Shown: one piece after another, positions 12,760 through 22,690 of the stretch
Position numbering within the stretch: the first letter of the stretch is position 1
Layout of the letters: every line of letters begins with the position of its first letter
Origin: Nymphaea colorata
Lineage: Eukaryota > Streptophyta > Magnoliopsida > Nymphaeales > Nymphaeaceae
Assembly (NCBI RefSeq): GCF_008831285.2
Contig: NC_045144.1
Coordinates: forward strand, 19,485,716 to 19,549,715
DNA: 64,000 bases
Reading direction: 5' to 3'
The notes under the pieces: model-generated
Seen by the model: only the letters and a program-made list of their open reading frames with translations
Database searches by the model: none
Told to the model about the DNA's origin: nothing
Position numbers and translations under genes: made by a program

Positions 12760-13033
12760 TGTAGAAATATGCAACGGAAGAGAGGAAAAAGAAGAGGCAC
12801 ACGATATACGTGGAAAACCTCAAGAAGAGGTGAAAAACCACGGAGAAGCTCTAACCTAGGGGCAAAACCGCAACCCTAGGAGAGAGAAAATATATTCCAC
12901 TTAATCAACAACACAACACAAAGTGGGATTATAAGGGGGAACCCGCCTAGGGTACCGAGCCACCCTCGGTTCCCGTGCCCATGGAACCGGGTCCATATCC
13001 AGACCCGGTTCCCTTACACAAGATATTCTAACA
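12760..13033 (-). repeat. 3' LTR of Copia-A1
   Basis: A 274-bp LTR matching 17664-17937 except at two sites (cacgg versus catgg; ctaggg versus ctaagg). It reads TGTTAGAATATC...ATTTCTACA on the minus strand. Confidence 0.95.
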
Positions 13034-13042
13034 CTCCCCCTC
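13034..13042 (-). promoter_or_regulatory. Polypurine tract of Copia-A1
   Basis: The minus strand reads gagggggag immediately before the 3' LTR, the usual plus-strand priming site for LTR element DNA synthesis. The same tract precedes the right LTR of the sister element at 31840-31848. Confidence 0.85.
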
Positions 13043-13262
13043 AAGCTTGGCATACATGTCAAACATGCCAAGCTTGCTTACATTTTTCTCAAACTGAGAT
13101 GTACATAAGGATTTGGTTAAAACATCAGCAATCTGATCTTCTGACTTCATATAAGGCAGGATCAACTCCTTAGAATCAATGCGTTCCCGTATGAAGTGGC
13201 GATCAATCTCCACGTGTTTGGTTCTGTCATGCAGGACGGGATTATTTGCAAGGTTAATCGCA
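13043..13262 (-). pseudogene. Copia-A1 RNase H C-terminal part
   Basis: Frame 13028-13213 encodes EIDRHFIRERIDSKELILPY and ADVLTKSLCTSQFEKNVSKL, the typical C-terminal end of a Copia polyprotein. It is out of frame with the preceding segment because about 14 bp are missing near 13257-13265, between two short ctgcga repeats still present in the sister element. The catalytic DNKS motif is removed by that deletion. Confidence 0.9.
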
Positions 13263-13935
13263 GAACATCTTCATCTTCTCTTCCATTTCAATTCCAATAT
13301 CTGCTAGAAGGATCTTCAACCATAGCATTTCTGTAACTCCCATAGCAACTGCCCTGTATTCAGCCTCAGCACTGGATCTAGAACAAACTTCCTGCCTTTT
13401 ACTTCTCCATACAACCAGGTTACCCCCTAGAAAGATGCAGTACCCTGTAGTAGACCTCCTCGTATCAGTGCACCCTGCCCAATCTGCGTCAGAGTATCCT
13501 TCAATATTAAGTTGGTCTTGCTGATTATACAGTAATCCCTTCCCTGGGTCATTCTTCAAATACCCTAACACTCTTTCTGCACTCTTCCAGTGACAATCAG
13601 TAGGAGCATGCATAAACTGACTCAACACATTCACAGCATAGGTGATATCAGGGCGAGTGAGGGTAAGATAGATGAGCTTACCAACCAACCTTTGATACCG
13701 GCCTTTTCCTTTCTCATCCAGGATGTTGCCAGTCTTGATGCTTATCTTCGTACCAGACTCCATTGGAGTTAGAAAGGGCCTACATCCAAGTTTACCTGTC
13801 TCCTTTAAAAGATCCAGGGTGTACTTCCTTTGGCTCATAACAAGCCCTGTCTCTGATCGAGTAATCTCTATCCCCAAAAAGTACCTTAGTTTACCCAAAT
13901 CTTTCAGATCAAATTCAGCAGCTAACCTCTCCTTC
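13263..13935 (-). pseudogene. Copia-A1 reverse transcriptase C-terminus and RNase H
   Basis: This covers the RT connection and RNase [74 protein letters not shown]. The segment is intact and close to the RNase H consensus. It starts after a 20-bp deletion near 13931-13938, between two gatgaag repeats, and ends at the 14-bp deletion near 13260. Confidence 0.92.
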
Positions 13936-14939
13936 ATCGTCACCTGTGACAATCATATCATCAACATATACAAGAAGGAGACTCACCAAACCATTTCTCT
14001 GCTTAATGAATAGGGTGTGATCACCATTTCCCTGTTTGTACCCATTAGTCTTCATCACTATCCTCAGTCTTTCAAACCAAGCTCTAGGAGACTGCTTTAG
14101 TCCATACAAGGCTTTCTTGAGATGACAACATCTTCCGCTTTGGGCATATCCAGGGGGCATGCTCATATAGACCTCTTCTTCTAGACGGCCGTTCAAGAAT
14201 GCGTTCTTGACATCAAGCTGGTCCATGCTCCACTTCTTTTGCACAGCAAGTGCTAAGATGACTCTCACGGTTTTCAGTTTGGCAACAGGAGCAAAAGTTT
14301 CAAGATAATCAATACCATATTTCTGACTGAACCCCTTTGCAACAAGGCGAGCATTATACCTTTCCACAGTACCATCAGGTTTGTACTTCACACTAAACAC
14401 CCACTTGGAACCAACTAAATGAGTGTCCTTGAGGATATCAACTTCCCACGTGTTGTTCTTTGCCAAGGCATTCATCTCCTCTGTCATGGCCTGTAGCCAT
14501 TTAGGATCCTCTTTGGCATCTTCCACACACCTGGGGATCACAGACTTAGACAAGGATGTAATAAAGCATTTGTAATTCTTACTAAGTTTCGCATAAGAGA
14601 CAAATCTCTGAATAGGGTGAGAAGTACATGACCTGGTTCCCTTGCGCAGGGCTATGGGAAGCTCTTCATCTACCGAACTTGGATCATCCGGGGAACTCAC
14701 AGGATTGGGATTGGTTACATCAACACCTTCAAACACATCTGTCTTCTTCCTGACGTACACCTGGCCGAACAGATGATCACGGGCTGTGGGCTGATCATCC
14801 ACAGAGCTCCCTTGCATAGGGCTGTCGCTATCACTTCTGATTGTCTCTGTCACATTGTGGCTGACCTTGTACTCTAAAAAATCCATAAACTGAACCAGCT
14901 GGTCTGAGGAATACTCTTCCACACTTTTCTCTATACACT
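13936..14939 (-). pseudogene. Copia-A1 reverse transcriptase
   Basis: The frame carries the RT fingers and palm in order: EDPKWLQAMTEEMNALAKNN, KWVFSVKYKPDG, DYLETFAPVAKL, MDQLDVKNAFLNG (first catalytic Asp), CHLKKALYGLKQSPRAW, and LLVYVDDMIVTGDD (YVDD box). It is out of frame with gag-integrase because of a 2-base indel in a G-run at 14940-14942, and it is cut off at the 20-bp deletion near 13935. The catalytic aspartates are intact, so its defects are only in the frame. Confidence 0.92.
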
Positions 14940-16798
14940 CCCTGAAGAGGATTCACAAGAAAATACGTCTCATGTTCATGAAAGGTAACATCCCGAGAGA
15001 CATAAATTTTGGAGGTAGTAGGGTCAAGACACTTATAGCCCTTCTGAGTTGGAGAATACCCCAAGAAGACAGCTTTGACGGACCGATGATCAAGTTTCTT
15101 AAGGGTTGGACTATGGTCATGAACATAGCAAGTACACCCAAACACACGAGGAGTAAGAGGCCACGGGTTATGAGTGGGCCTAAGAACAGAGTAGGGAGAA
15201 CGACCATTCAACACACGAGTAGGCATACGGTTAATCAGATGGGCACTAGTGAGAAGAGCATCACCCCAGTAGCGCTTAGGAACATGCCTATGAAACATAA
15301 TGGCACGGGTGACTTCTAATAAGTGGCGATTTTTCCGTTCGACCACGCCATTTTGAGGAGGTGTGTAACTACAGGATGTCTCATGAATAATACCCTTGCT
15401 CCTCAAGAAATCATCGATAGACTGGGAGACATACTCCCGAGCATTGTCGGTGCGGAAAGCTTGAACAGAGGTCTGAAATTGAGTCTCAACAAATGCAACA
15501 AAATTTTTGACAATGATGGGAACTTCACTACGTTCTTTCAACAGGTACACAAACGTACAACGGGAGTAGTCATCAATAAGAGTCATAAAATAATGAAAAC
15601 CACGACAAGTGGATACTCCCGAAGGACCCCAAACATCAGAGTAAACCAAAGCAAACGGACGAGTGGTTTTATTGAGAGAAATAGGATACGAAGCCCTGAC
15701 ATGTTTAGCCAACTGGCAAACTTCACATGAGAACGAATCAACCGAAACAGAAGTAAAAAGCCTTGAAAACAACTTCTTGATCAACTGGAAAGGGAGATGC
15801 CCAAGACGCTCGTGCCAACGCATAATGGTAGATCTGTCTTCTATGCCTGACAACTGTCCACTAGTGGCTGAGATCAAGGCAGACGCAACTTGCACGGGCA
15901 GTCTGTAGAGTCCATCAATAACCGAACCAATCGCAATCTTCTTCCCCGTCACCAAGTCCTGCAGGGAACAATGATCAGCAGAAAAGATTAGATTACAATT
16001 GAGTTCTCTGGTAATACTGCTGACAGATAACAAGTTCACAGGAATATTGGGAACATGAAGAGCATTATGAAGATGATATTTATTCAACAAGGACAAACTC
16101 CCTTTTCCAGCCACAGAAATAGAAGACCCGTCAGCCATAGACACGCGTTGCTGCCCTGAGGACAATTGGTATTCTTGAAACAGCTTAGGATTCCCTGTCA
16201 TATGATGCGTAGCCCCACTGTCAACAATCCAATCACCAAGTAAGGGATTACCTTGATCGCTTGTGGCTACAAGAGCTTGAGCTAATTTCGCTCCTTCGGA
16301 CGTGGAAGTTTCCTCTTGCGTAGTAGACAGCCGACTGATATAAGCTTGTAATTCCTTGATTTGATCGGAGGAAAGTTTTGATTTTTCAACAGTTGAGGAA
16401 CCACCCTGACTAGAGTCAGGAACAGAAGAACCCCGCCGACTAGAAGGAGGGCGACCACGAACAAGTCTCTTCTCAGGATGAATATCCCAACAAAAATCCA
16501 CAGAATGCCCCAACTTGTTACAATGACTACAACGTCGAACAGAACGTTGTCCAATCCCAAAGGCACGGCTAACAAACGCTGAGGGAGAGCTCCCATGGCT
16601 GGAGTCAATATGCATAACTCGACGACGTTGTTCCTCAGATTCCACTCGGGCATACACCTCCTCAATCCCGGGAATCTCGTCACAATTAAGAATTTGGCTC
16701 CTAATGGATTCAAATTCATCACGTAAGCCTCCAAGGAAAATAAAAGTCCGGTCCATCCATTCTTTGTCCCAGTACAGGGCATCATCAGAACCACAATG
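14940..16798 (-). pseudogene. Copia-A1 gag C-terminus, protease and integrase
   Basis: One open frame contains, in order: the gag end; a CCHC zinc knuckle (CSHCNKLGHSVDFC); the aspartic protease site WIVDSGATHHMTG; a GAG-pre-integrase domain (MRWHERLGHLPFQLIKKLF, CEVCQLAKH); and the integrase DDE residues in SDVWGPSG, RTDNAREY and NGVVERKNRHL. The integrase C-terminal part follows (VFGCTCYVHDHSP, KAVFLGYSPTQKGYKC). It is in the same frame as gag upstream, separated from it only by the TGA at 16799-16801. Confidence 0.93.
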
Positions 16799-17287
16799 TC
16801 AATCATCATTCACATGGTAGTCTAGTTCCTCCCATTTAGTCTTCAGGGCTGCAAAGAAAGAAGCTACAGACAAGTCACCCTGTTTAAGAGAGTAGATGCT
16901 ACGTTTGATTTGATACGCACGCAATACTCTCTTCTTACGGCCATACATCCTCGCAAGCACAGTCCACATGTCGTATGCAGTCGATTTATGCAAGATCAGA
17001 GGCTGAATATCTGCAGAAACAGAACTAATGATCCATACTTTCACCTGACTGTCTTCCAATACCCAAGTTGCCCATCGCGGATCCGTTTTTGAAGGTGCAG
17101 GTTTCTCCCCAGTAATATAAGGCAGGCGACCACGACTGGTTATCCCGATTTCTAGGGCAGCAGACCAAGAGAGATAGTTGTCCTTGTTCAGCCGGATGGA
17201 GGTGACTTGAACAGGCAAGTTCTCGCTCTTGGTAATGTTGCCCGTATCTAGGGCATCATCGATCTTGGGAGTCATCGCATCGGCCAT
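16799..17287 (-). pseudogene. Copia-A1 gag N-terminus, ended by a nonsense codon
   Basis: The likely start is the ATG at 17285-17287 (MADAMTPKIDDALDTGN); the frame is open further upstream to 17335. Gag-type sequence follows (LNKDNYLSWSAALEIGI, STAYDMWTVLARMYGRKKR, WEELDYHVNDD). It ends at TGA (16799-16801) where the sister element at 26495 has TGG (Trp), so one G-to-A change separates gag from the rest of the frame. Confidence 0.92.
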
Positions 17288-17651
17288 CACAATCACTAAA
17301 GAGAAGCTATGCCCAGCACCAGAGACGACAGACAAGAGGCAGCGGAGGCGGAAGAGTTACTGGCGGTGATAGCAAGGACGGCTGCGACGGCGACGATGAC
17401 GCCAGGCGACGGCTCACGCCGGCGAAACAGGAAAGATGACGGCACTGAAAATAACGCCGGCGACGGCACTGGAACAGGCGGCAGCGCTGAAAAAAGACCG
17501 CCGGCAGCGGCGCTGGAAACTGGCGGCGGCGCTGCAACAGGCGGCGGCTTGGGAACAGGCGGCGGCGCTGGAAGTGGCGGCAACGACGAGAGACGAGCAG
17601 CGGCAGAAACGATGAAAACGCACGATCACAGAGCAAAACCCACACACGGTG
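17288..17651 (-). other. GC-rich leader of Copia-A1
   Basis: The untranslated leader between primer site and gag is dominated by ggc/gcc trinucleotide repeats (about 17400-17580). The sister element has a shorter version at 25790-26020. Length variation in this repeat is expected, and the open frames here are low-complexity by-products. Confidence 0.75.
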
Positions 17652-17663
17652 GCTCTGATACCA
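17652..17663 (-). promoter_or_regulatory. Primer binding site of Copia-A1 (initiator tRNA-Met)
   Basis: The minus strand reads tggtatcagagc directly after the 5' LTR. This is the standard initiator methionine tRNA primer site of plant Copia elements. Confidence 0.93.
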
Positions 17664-17937
17664 TGTAGAAATATGCAACGGAAGAGAGGAAAAAGAAGAG
17701 GCACACGATATACGTGGAAAACCTCAAGAAGAGGTGAAAAACCATGGAGAAGCTCTAACCTAGGGGCAAAACCGCAACCCTAGGAGAGAGAAAATATATT
17801 CCACTTAATCAACAACACAACACAAAGTGGGATTATAAGGGGGAACCCGCCTAAGGTACCGAGCCACCCTCGGTTCCCGTGCCCATGGAACCGGGTCCAT
17901 ATCCAGACCCGGTTCCCTTACACAAGATATTCTAACA
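17664..17937 (-). repeat. 5' LTR of Copia-A1
   Basis: A 274-bp LTR, partner of 12760-13033 with two differences. It holds the element's promoter and the R/U5 regions. Confidence 0.95.
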
Positions 17938-18017
17938 AAAATAATTGAGGTTCAATTTTTGTCTCATCAACTAGTCCCCAAAGGCTTTTTACTATGAATG
18001 AAATGTTTCATAATTCT
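17938..18017 (-). pseudogene. Start of Copia-B gag beyond the Copia-A1 insertion
   Basis: This stretch begins with the second aaaat copy and continues the older element on the minus strand (tagtaaaaagcctttgggga is typical gag-leader sequence). It is cut on its right by the Gypsy LTR that starts at 18018. Confidence 0.5.
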
Positions 18018-18209
18018 TGTAACACCCCAGAAGTTTAGTCCCGTATCGAAGATTGTGAGGGATCTTCAAGGGCTTATAAATGGGGGCTATTAATGAGATG
18101 ATTGTCCTGGTTCCTAGCCTTTTTAGGATTGGAACCGAAACTGCTAGGGGGCGGGTTGGGATCCGTCGGACCAGGGGCCCGAGCCCGGGAGTGGGTCGGG
18201 TTGTTATTT
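18018..18209 (+). repeat. 5' LTR of a Ty3/Gypsy element (short or truncated)
   Basis: Starts tgtaacacccc, a common beginning of plant Gypsy LTRs, holds a TATA-like cttataaat (18074 on) and ends next to a primer binding site. At about 190 bp it is short, and the canonical CA end is not clear. No partner LTR was found in the window. Confidence 0.55.
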
Positions 18210-18221
18210 TGGTATCAGAGC
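18210..18221 (+). promoter_or_regulatory. Primer binding site of the Gypsy element
   Basis: tggtatcagagc, complementary to initiator methionine tRNA, about 220 bases before the gag start. Confidence 0.8.
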
Positions 18222-18441
18222 CATGGCAAACCCCATTATGGATGTGAGTTAAAGCCTATCTGTGAAGCCGTGTTGCCCAGGTACGCATTTGTTTGATTAG
18301 TTGGTTATTGTAGTTTTGATTTTTCAAGTATAAGTATGTAATGTGATCTATGTTTTGAACTTCGTGCTAACGCACATTGTGATTTGACTTGTGAGTTTGG
18401 TATTAATCGTGATTTGAGATTAAAGGATCTTGTTTGTACAG

Positions 18442-19275
18442 ATGGAATATCATCGTAGGGGTAAGAAGCGAGCTGGGCCGTCTTCAGAGGCACATAGAGA
18501 GCCCAACCCAACCCATTCTGATGCGCATACTCCGCGGGGTGACAGTGCGTCAGAGCCCCAGTATGCCCAGCTAGGTGGGGGTGCCCAAACCCCACCGAGA
18601 CAGACTCCGCCAGTGGATCAGCAGACTATATTGCTGACCACGTTGCAGACGCTGACCACGTTAATGCAGTCTATGGTCGGTAATCAGAGGAGTAATGCAT
18701 CTCCTTCGAGGGACACCAGTGCTCCAGTTCGGGAGAAGGCAACGGCAGTGTCTTATCAGCGGTTTATGGCGATGCAGCCGCCTATCTTTTCAGGAGGGGG
18801 CAGTCATGACAAGGCAAAGGACTGGATTGAAGAGGTTGAACGTATTTTTGGGCTTCTGAAGGTGCCAGAAGAAGATAGAGTGAACTATGGCTCCTATTTG
18901 TTGAAGGGTGATGCCAAGAATTGGTGGCAATCTACTAGTGAAATTCGGTTCGCTGGCCAAGGGTCAATCTCATGGAAGCAGTTTAAAGATTCCTTCTTCA
19001 GCACATACTTTCCAGTGTATGCCAGAGACAAGAAAATACAAGAATTTCTAGATTTGCAGCAGAATCAGTCGAGCTTAGAAGAGTACATTACGAGATATCG
19101 GCACTTGGAGGTGTATTGCCCACACCTTTACACTACAGATGAGGCCAGAGCGGGCAAGTTTGTGCGTGGGCTGCGAGATGGACTACGAAGCAAATTGTTG
19201 ACAAGTAGTAGAATAGTACATTACGAGATATCGGCACTTGGAGGTGTATTGCCCACACCTTTACACTACAGATGA
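18442..19275 (+). pseudogene. Ty3/Gypsy gag, truncated by an internal duplication
   Basis: Starts at ATG 18442 (MEYHRRGKKRAGPSS). A Pro/Gln-rich N-terminus is followed by a retrotransposon-gag domain: PPIFSGGGSHDKAKDWIEEV, YLLKGDAKNWWQSTSE, SWKQFKDSFFSTYFPVYARD, QSSLEEYITRYRHLEVYC, AGKFVRGLRDGLRSKLL. A 133-bp tandem duplication (units from 19084 and 19217) shifts the frame and ends the protein at 19275. After the second unit the gag frame resumes (DLDEAVTMARCIEED) until it decays near 19410. Protease and polymerase are absent, so only the 5' end of the element remains. Confidence 0.85.
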
Positions 19276-19349
19276 GGCCAGAGCGGGCAAGTTTGTGCGT
19301 GGGCTGCGAGATGGACTACGAAGCAAATTGTTGACAAGTAGACCTCGTG
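19084..19349 (+). repeat. 133-bp tandem duplication inside Gypsy gag
   Basis: tacattacgagatatcgg occurs at 19084 and 19217, and the 133-bp units are nearly identical. Because 133 is not a multiple of three, the duplication breaks the frame. Confidence 0.9.
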
Positions 19350-19787
19350 ACTTGGATGAGGCGGTTACAATGGCACGATGCATAGAAGAAGATTTAGGAA
19401 ATGTGATGAAAGTTTAGGAAATGGAAGAGCGGAAACTTTGTCATCCATTGAGCACGTACAACAAAAATAATCTACTTACAATTTTTGGAGAAGCTTGCTG
19501 CCACGTGAAAAAAAATGATCACAACAACAAAAGGAAATCAGTCACAAGCACAGCAGCCAAGGAAGTTTGAGACGATAGTATCAAAACAGTCACAAAGATC
19601 ACCGAGGAGCCACGAGAAACAATCACCAAGGGCCAGTCACAAAGATCACCGAGGAGCCACGAGAAACAATCACCAAGGGCCAGCAAGAAAACAACACATC
19701 TTGTGCAAAACTGCAGCCAACACTTTCGTCGAACAGTTGGTGTGCTTCATAGCTCCAAAAGGCAGCATGAACTGATTCTTCAAGATT
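19350..19787 (+). pseudogene. Degraded gag tail with a 47-bp duplication
   Basis: The Gln/Ser/Lys-rich reading (about 19515-19775) has the composition of a gag linker before a zinc knuckle, but no intact CCHC box is seen. cagtcacaaagatcaccgag is repeated at 19587 and 19634 (47-bp unit). This stretch separates the Gypsy gag from the Copia-B 5' LTR. Confidence 0.4.
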
Positions 19788-20019
19788 TGAAAATCAGCAA
19801 ATCGAAGAGCCAAACCACGGATAAAACTACTTCAAGAGATACACTTGAAGATACTAGCTGCTTCAATAAGTCACACAAACCAAACCTCAACGAGAGGTGA
19901 AAGAAACATATACTGATCTCGAAAGTTACACAATATCAGGCCTAAAAGCCCAGTCCTAAACAAGTGAACAACTACACTATTTATAGAGGAACCTACATAA
20001 GGAGGAGAAGGACCTAGAC
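19788..20019 (-). repeat. Truncated 5' LTR of Copia-B
   Basis: 19816-20019 aligns with 9500-9705 at roughly 90% in the same orientation, sharing gcttcaataagtcacacaaa and ctacactatttatagagga. It ends abruptly at 20019, where the next repeat begins. It frames the nest 9473-20019. Confidence 0.6.
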
Positions 20020-20029
20020 GTCATTGCTG

Positions 20030-20500
20030 CCGTCACCAGCATCCACGGAATCCATCTCGCTGGCATGCGAAACCTGGAGAAGTTCCCATCCGATCGACCT
20101 CTGCCTGCGGATTGGCCGCCCACCGGTGAGCATGGACCTAGGGGCGGCTACCCGCCGCCATCGTTTACCCACCATCACCTTTGTCTGAGGCGGAAAGTGA
20201 AAACCACGAGCAAACCCTAAGGAGAAATCTCCTAAGGAGAAATCTCAAGGCTTCGCCAGGGCCCAATGGTCTGGGTCGGTCCCTTAAGGGACCAGTTCAA
20301 ACCGAATCAGTTTTGGACCCAATTCGGGTTCATATTGCTTGATTATCTGGTATAGGAATCCGAATCCAGGTCCAAACTATATTGGACTGCCTTTTGAACC
20401 CGGTACGAGTTTACGAGGGCCCCTTAACCGGATTCAGACTTACTTGTCGTTATTGCATTTTACATTTACTTTGAACAAGTTGAAGTTGTTAAAAGGTTCA
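20030..20500 (+). repeat. Left member of a diverged direct-repeat pair (probable LTR)
   Basis: Resembles 21595-22120 in the same orientation: shared landmarks include accacgagcaaaccct, aggaatc.gaatcc.ggtcca, ttggactgcctttt.aacccg and tcattattgcattttacatt. It is followed by ttggtattacagtg (20535), similar to a methionine tRNA primer site. It is probably the 5' LTR of an old element, with an inner duplication (aaggagaaatctcct twice near 20220). Confidence 0.5.
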
Positions 20501-20815
20501 TGTTGTTGTTTTTGCAAGCAAAGCTTGCCTCAATTGGTATTACAGTGATGCTTTATGGACCTCAAATGGTATCACAGTGATGCTTTACGGGCATTACTGT
20601 TTCACCATTAGTGGTGATGGCTCAAAGTTGAAAATAGTTGAAAGAAAAGTAAATATTTCTTCTTTAATGCTTTTGTCCTTGCATGTTCAGTTCTTGTTTA
20701 CTTTCCTTGTCATTATTGCATTTTACACTTACTTTGAACTAGTTGAAGCTGTAAAAAGGTTCAGTTCAGATTGTCATTTCTGCAAGAAGAGCTTGCATCA
20801 ATTGATATCAGAGTG

Positions 20816-21311
20816 AGGTGGCGCTTCCAATATCATTGTCCCAGCTATGCGCATGGCTGCAAAAGATAAGGAAAAAGCAAAGGACTGTGCAGCTACATAA
20901 AAGAAAGCTGTAGAGCCAACAACTGCAAATGAAGAAAACACAGCAGTGGAAACTGTATAGTCTGAAAAAGAAGGTGACAGCTATCAAGAACACGTCCAAC
21001 AAACCCTAACAAAACATGACTCTGTGATCACTCACATCAAACATGATATTGTTGTTACAACCAGGAAGGTAGATTTCATCGCTCAAAGGCTTGACGAGTT
21101 CAGAGAATTGTTATGCTCTGTTTTGCAGAACACACAAAAACTTCATGTGCTTCCTACTATAAACGACCGTTTGGCCATCTATGCATCAGAAGCTGAAGGA
21201 GGAGAGCAGTCAGATTACCTTGCAAGAAACGTTAGGGTTTTGGACAGAACATGGAGCCGTGACTTAGTTGAGACTGCATCGAAAGGGGTTCCCGCTGGAG
21301 CTCCATTCTAG
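20816..21311 (+). pseudogene. Dead gag-like leader between the direct repeats
   Basis: A frame with internal stops reads MAAKDKEKAKD, KKAVEPTTANEEN and, open from 21024, ITHIKHDIVVTTRKVDFIAQ and LDEFRELLCSVLQ. This is the coiled-coil-like N-terminal composition seen in plant Gypsy gag proteins. No catalytic domain follows before the second direct repeat at 21595. Family assignment is uncertain. Confidence 0.35.
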
Positions 21312-21594
21312 CTGCTACAACAGTACAACTATAGATAGACTGGAGGCGAGAAATCCGACCTTCATTACTTCGACTGGTGGAGTGGTTGAGAACCACAGCG
21401 GAGGGACATTCAACCATCATCGGATTGGGGAGGGTATGGTTGGATTTGATTATCAGTGGTCTACCCACCAATGAGCAGGCAAAGATGCCCTGTTCGACGA
21501 AGAAAGCATCGTTGGCGCCGGGTTTTCCTGTCACTTTGGGTGGCCAGAAAGAAGAATGACGAACGTCATCGGCTGGTGGTGATGCAAAAAACGT

Positions 21595-22120
21595 TGCTCA
21601 CATCCACAAAATCCACCTCGCTCCTTCTGCAACTAGTAGGTGAAACCTAGCGGTGTTGCCATCTGATCGACCTTTGCCCATAGATTGGCCGTCATCTAGT
21701 GAGGACGGACTGAGAGTGGGAGGCAATGGGTCTTCCCGCCGCCGTCCACCCAACATGATCAAGGGTGGGAGATGGTGGTGCCCCACTCCCCTTCGTCGGT
21801 TTTCTCATTCCACCTTTGCCTGAGGTAGAAAGGGGAAACCACGAGCAAACCCTCGAGAGAAATCTTAAGGGTTTGTTAAGGCCCAACGGTTCAGGCTGGT
21901 CCCTTATGGGACCGTACTAACCGAATCGGGTTTCGGACCCGATTCATATTCACATCGCCCGATTCTTATAGGAATCGGAATCCGAGTCCAAACCATAATG
22001 GACTGCCTTTTTAACCCGGTACTGGTTCGAGGGTGCTCCTTAACTAGATTCAGATATACTTTCTTTGTCATTATTGCATTTTACATTTACTTCAAACAAC
22101 TTGAAGTTGTAAAAAGGTTC
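21595..22120 (+). repeat. Right member of the diverged direct-repeat pair (probable LTR)
   Basis: Partner of 20030-20500, longer by insertions, for example the region about 21700-21800. The distance between the pair is only about 1.1 kb, so the element, if real, has lost its polymerase or never had one. Confidence 0.5.
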
Positions 22121-22393
22121 GAAGCGGAGCTCACATCACTAAGTGTCTTGTGAAGCCAATGAAGTGGGGAGACTAGCAGCAGGCAACTTGTGAATAGCAT
22201 GTTGAGTGGCGATAGGAAAAGGATGTTGGATATGAGCATTAATTAGGTTGGCTTTGGTGTTTTAGGTAAGCGAGGGTACTTGAGTATGGGTTTTGGTTAT
22301 GTTGACGTGTTATATATGACTGGGTTTAGGTCTAGACACGATCCAACCGATTCTAAAAGGGCAGTCCATGTTGGGTTCTATTTGAGTAACCTA

Positions 22394-22546
22394 TGAAACC
22401 GTAATTAGTGAGTTAATGAGAATTAAGAGAGAAAATGACCGACAACTGGTGAGCACCGAAATCATCTCCTAACATCGTGGTTTTTTCCTCGTGTTGAGGG
22501 TTTTCCATGTTATATTTTGTGTTTTCTGTGCTTTTTTTGTTCAACA
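22394..22546 (+). repeat. 5' LTR of a deleted Copia element (Copia-C)
   Basis: Resembles 24399-24535: both contain ctggtgagcaccgaaatcat and tgttgagggttttccatgtt, and both end ttcaaca. It is followed by tagtatcaaagtc, a decayed methionine tRNA primer site. The left boundary is approximate. Confidence 0.65.
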
Positions 22547-22558
22547 TAGTATCAAAGT

Positions 22559-22690
22559 CGAGCTTCTAAGCTCTTTTAGGACAAGAATCCAGCCGTTGCC
22601 GATGGTGCACTTTGGGGTCAGAGCCGAATTTTTGAGCTCTTTTTGGATGAGAATCCAGCCATTGCCGATGGTGTACTTTGGCGTCGACAA
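22559..22690 (+). repeat. 66-bp tandem duplication in the Copia-C leader
   Basis: gagcttctaagctcttttag and its downstream 66-bp copy share agaatccagcc.ttgccgatgg (at about 22583 and 22649). The second unit is slightly diverged. Confidence 0.75.

Larger units (their letters stand above)
12760..17937 (-). mobile_element. Young full-length Ty1/Copia LTR retrotransposon (Copia-A1), coding frame broken
   Basis: The 5178-bp element is bounded by 274-bp direct LTRs that differ at two positions by my reading, both transitions. It has TG...CA ends and a 5-bp target duplication aaaat (12755-12759 and 17938-17942). Primer binding site, polypurine tract and the Copia domain order (gag, protease, integrase, RT, RNase H) are present on the minus strand. 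Four lesions break the reading frame: one nonsense codon, a 2-bp indel, and deletions of about 20 and 14 bp relative to the sister copy at 25516-32012. It is inserted inside the gag of Copia-B. Confidence 0.95.

Noticed and set aside
17296-17704. Several Ala/Pro/Arg- or Gly-rich frames of about 90-120 codons on both strands
   Set aside because: They come from the ggc/gcc trinucleotide repeats in the untranslated leader of the Copia element.
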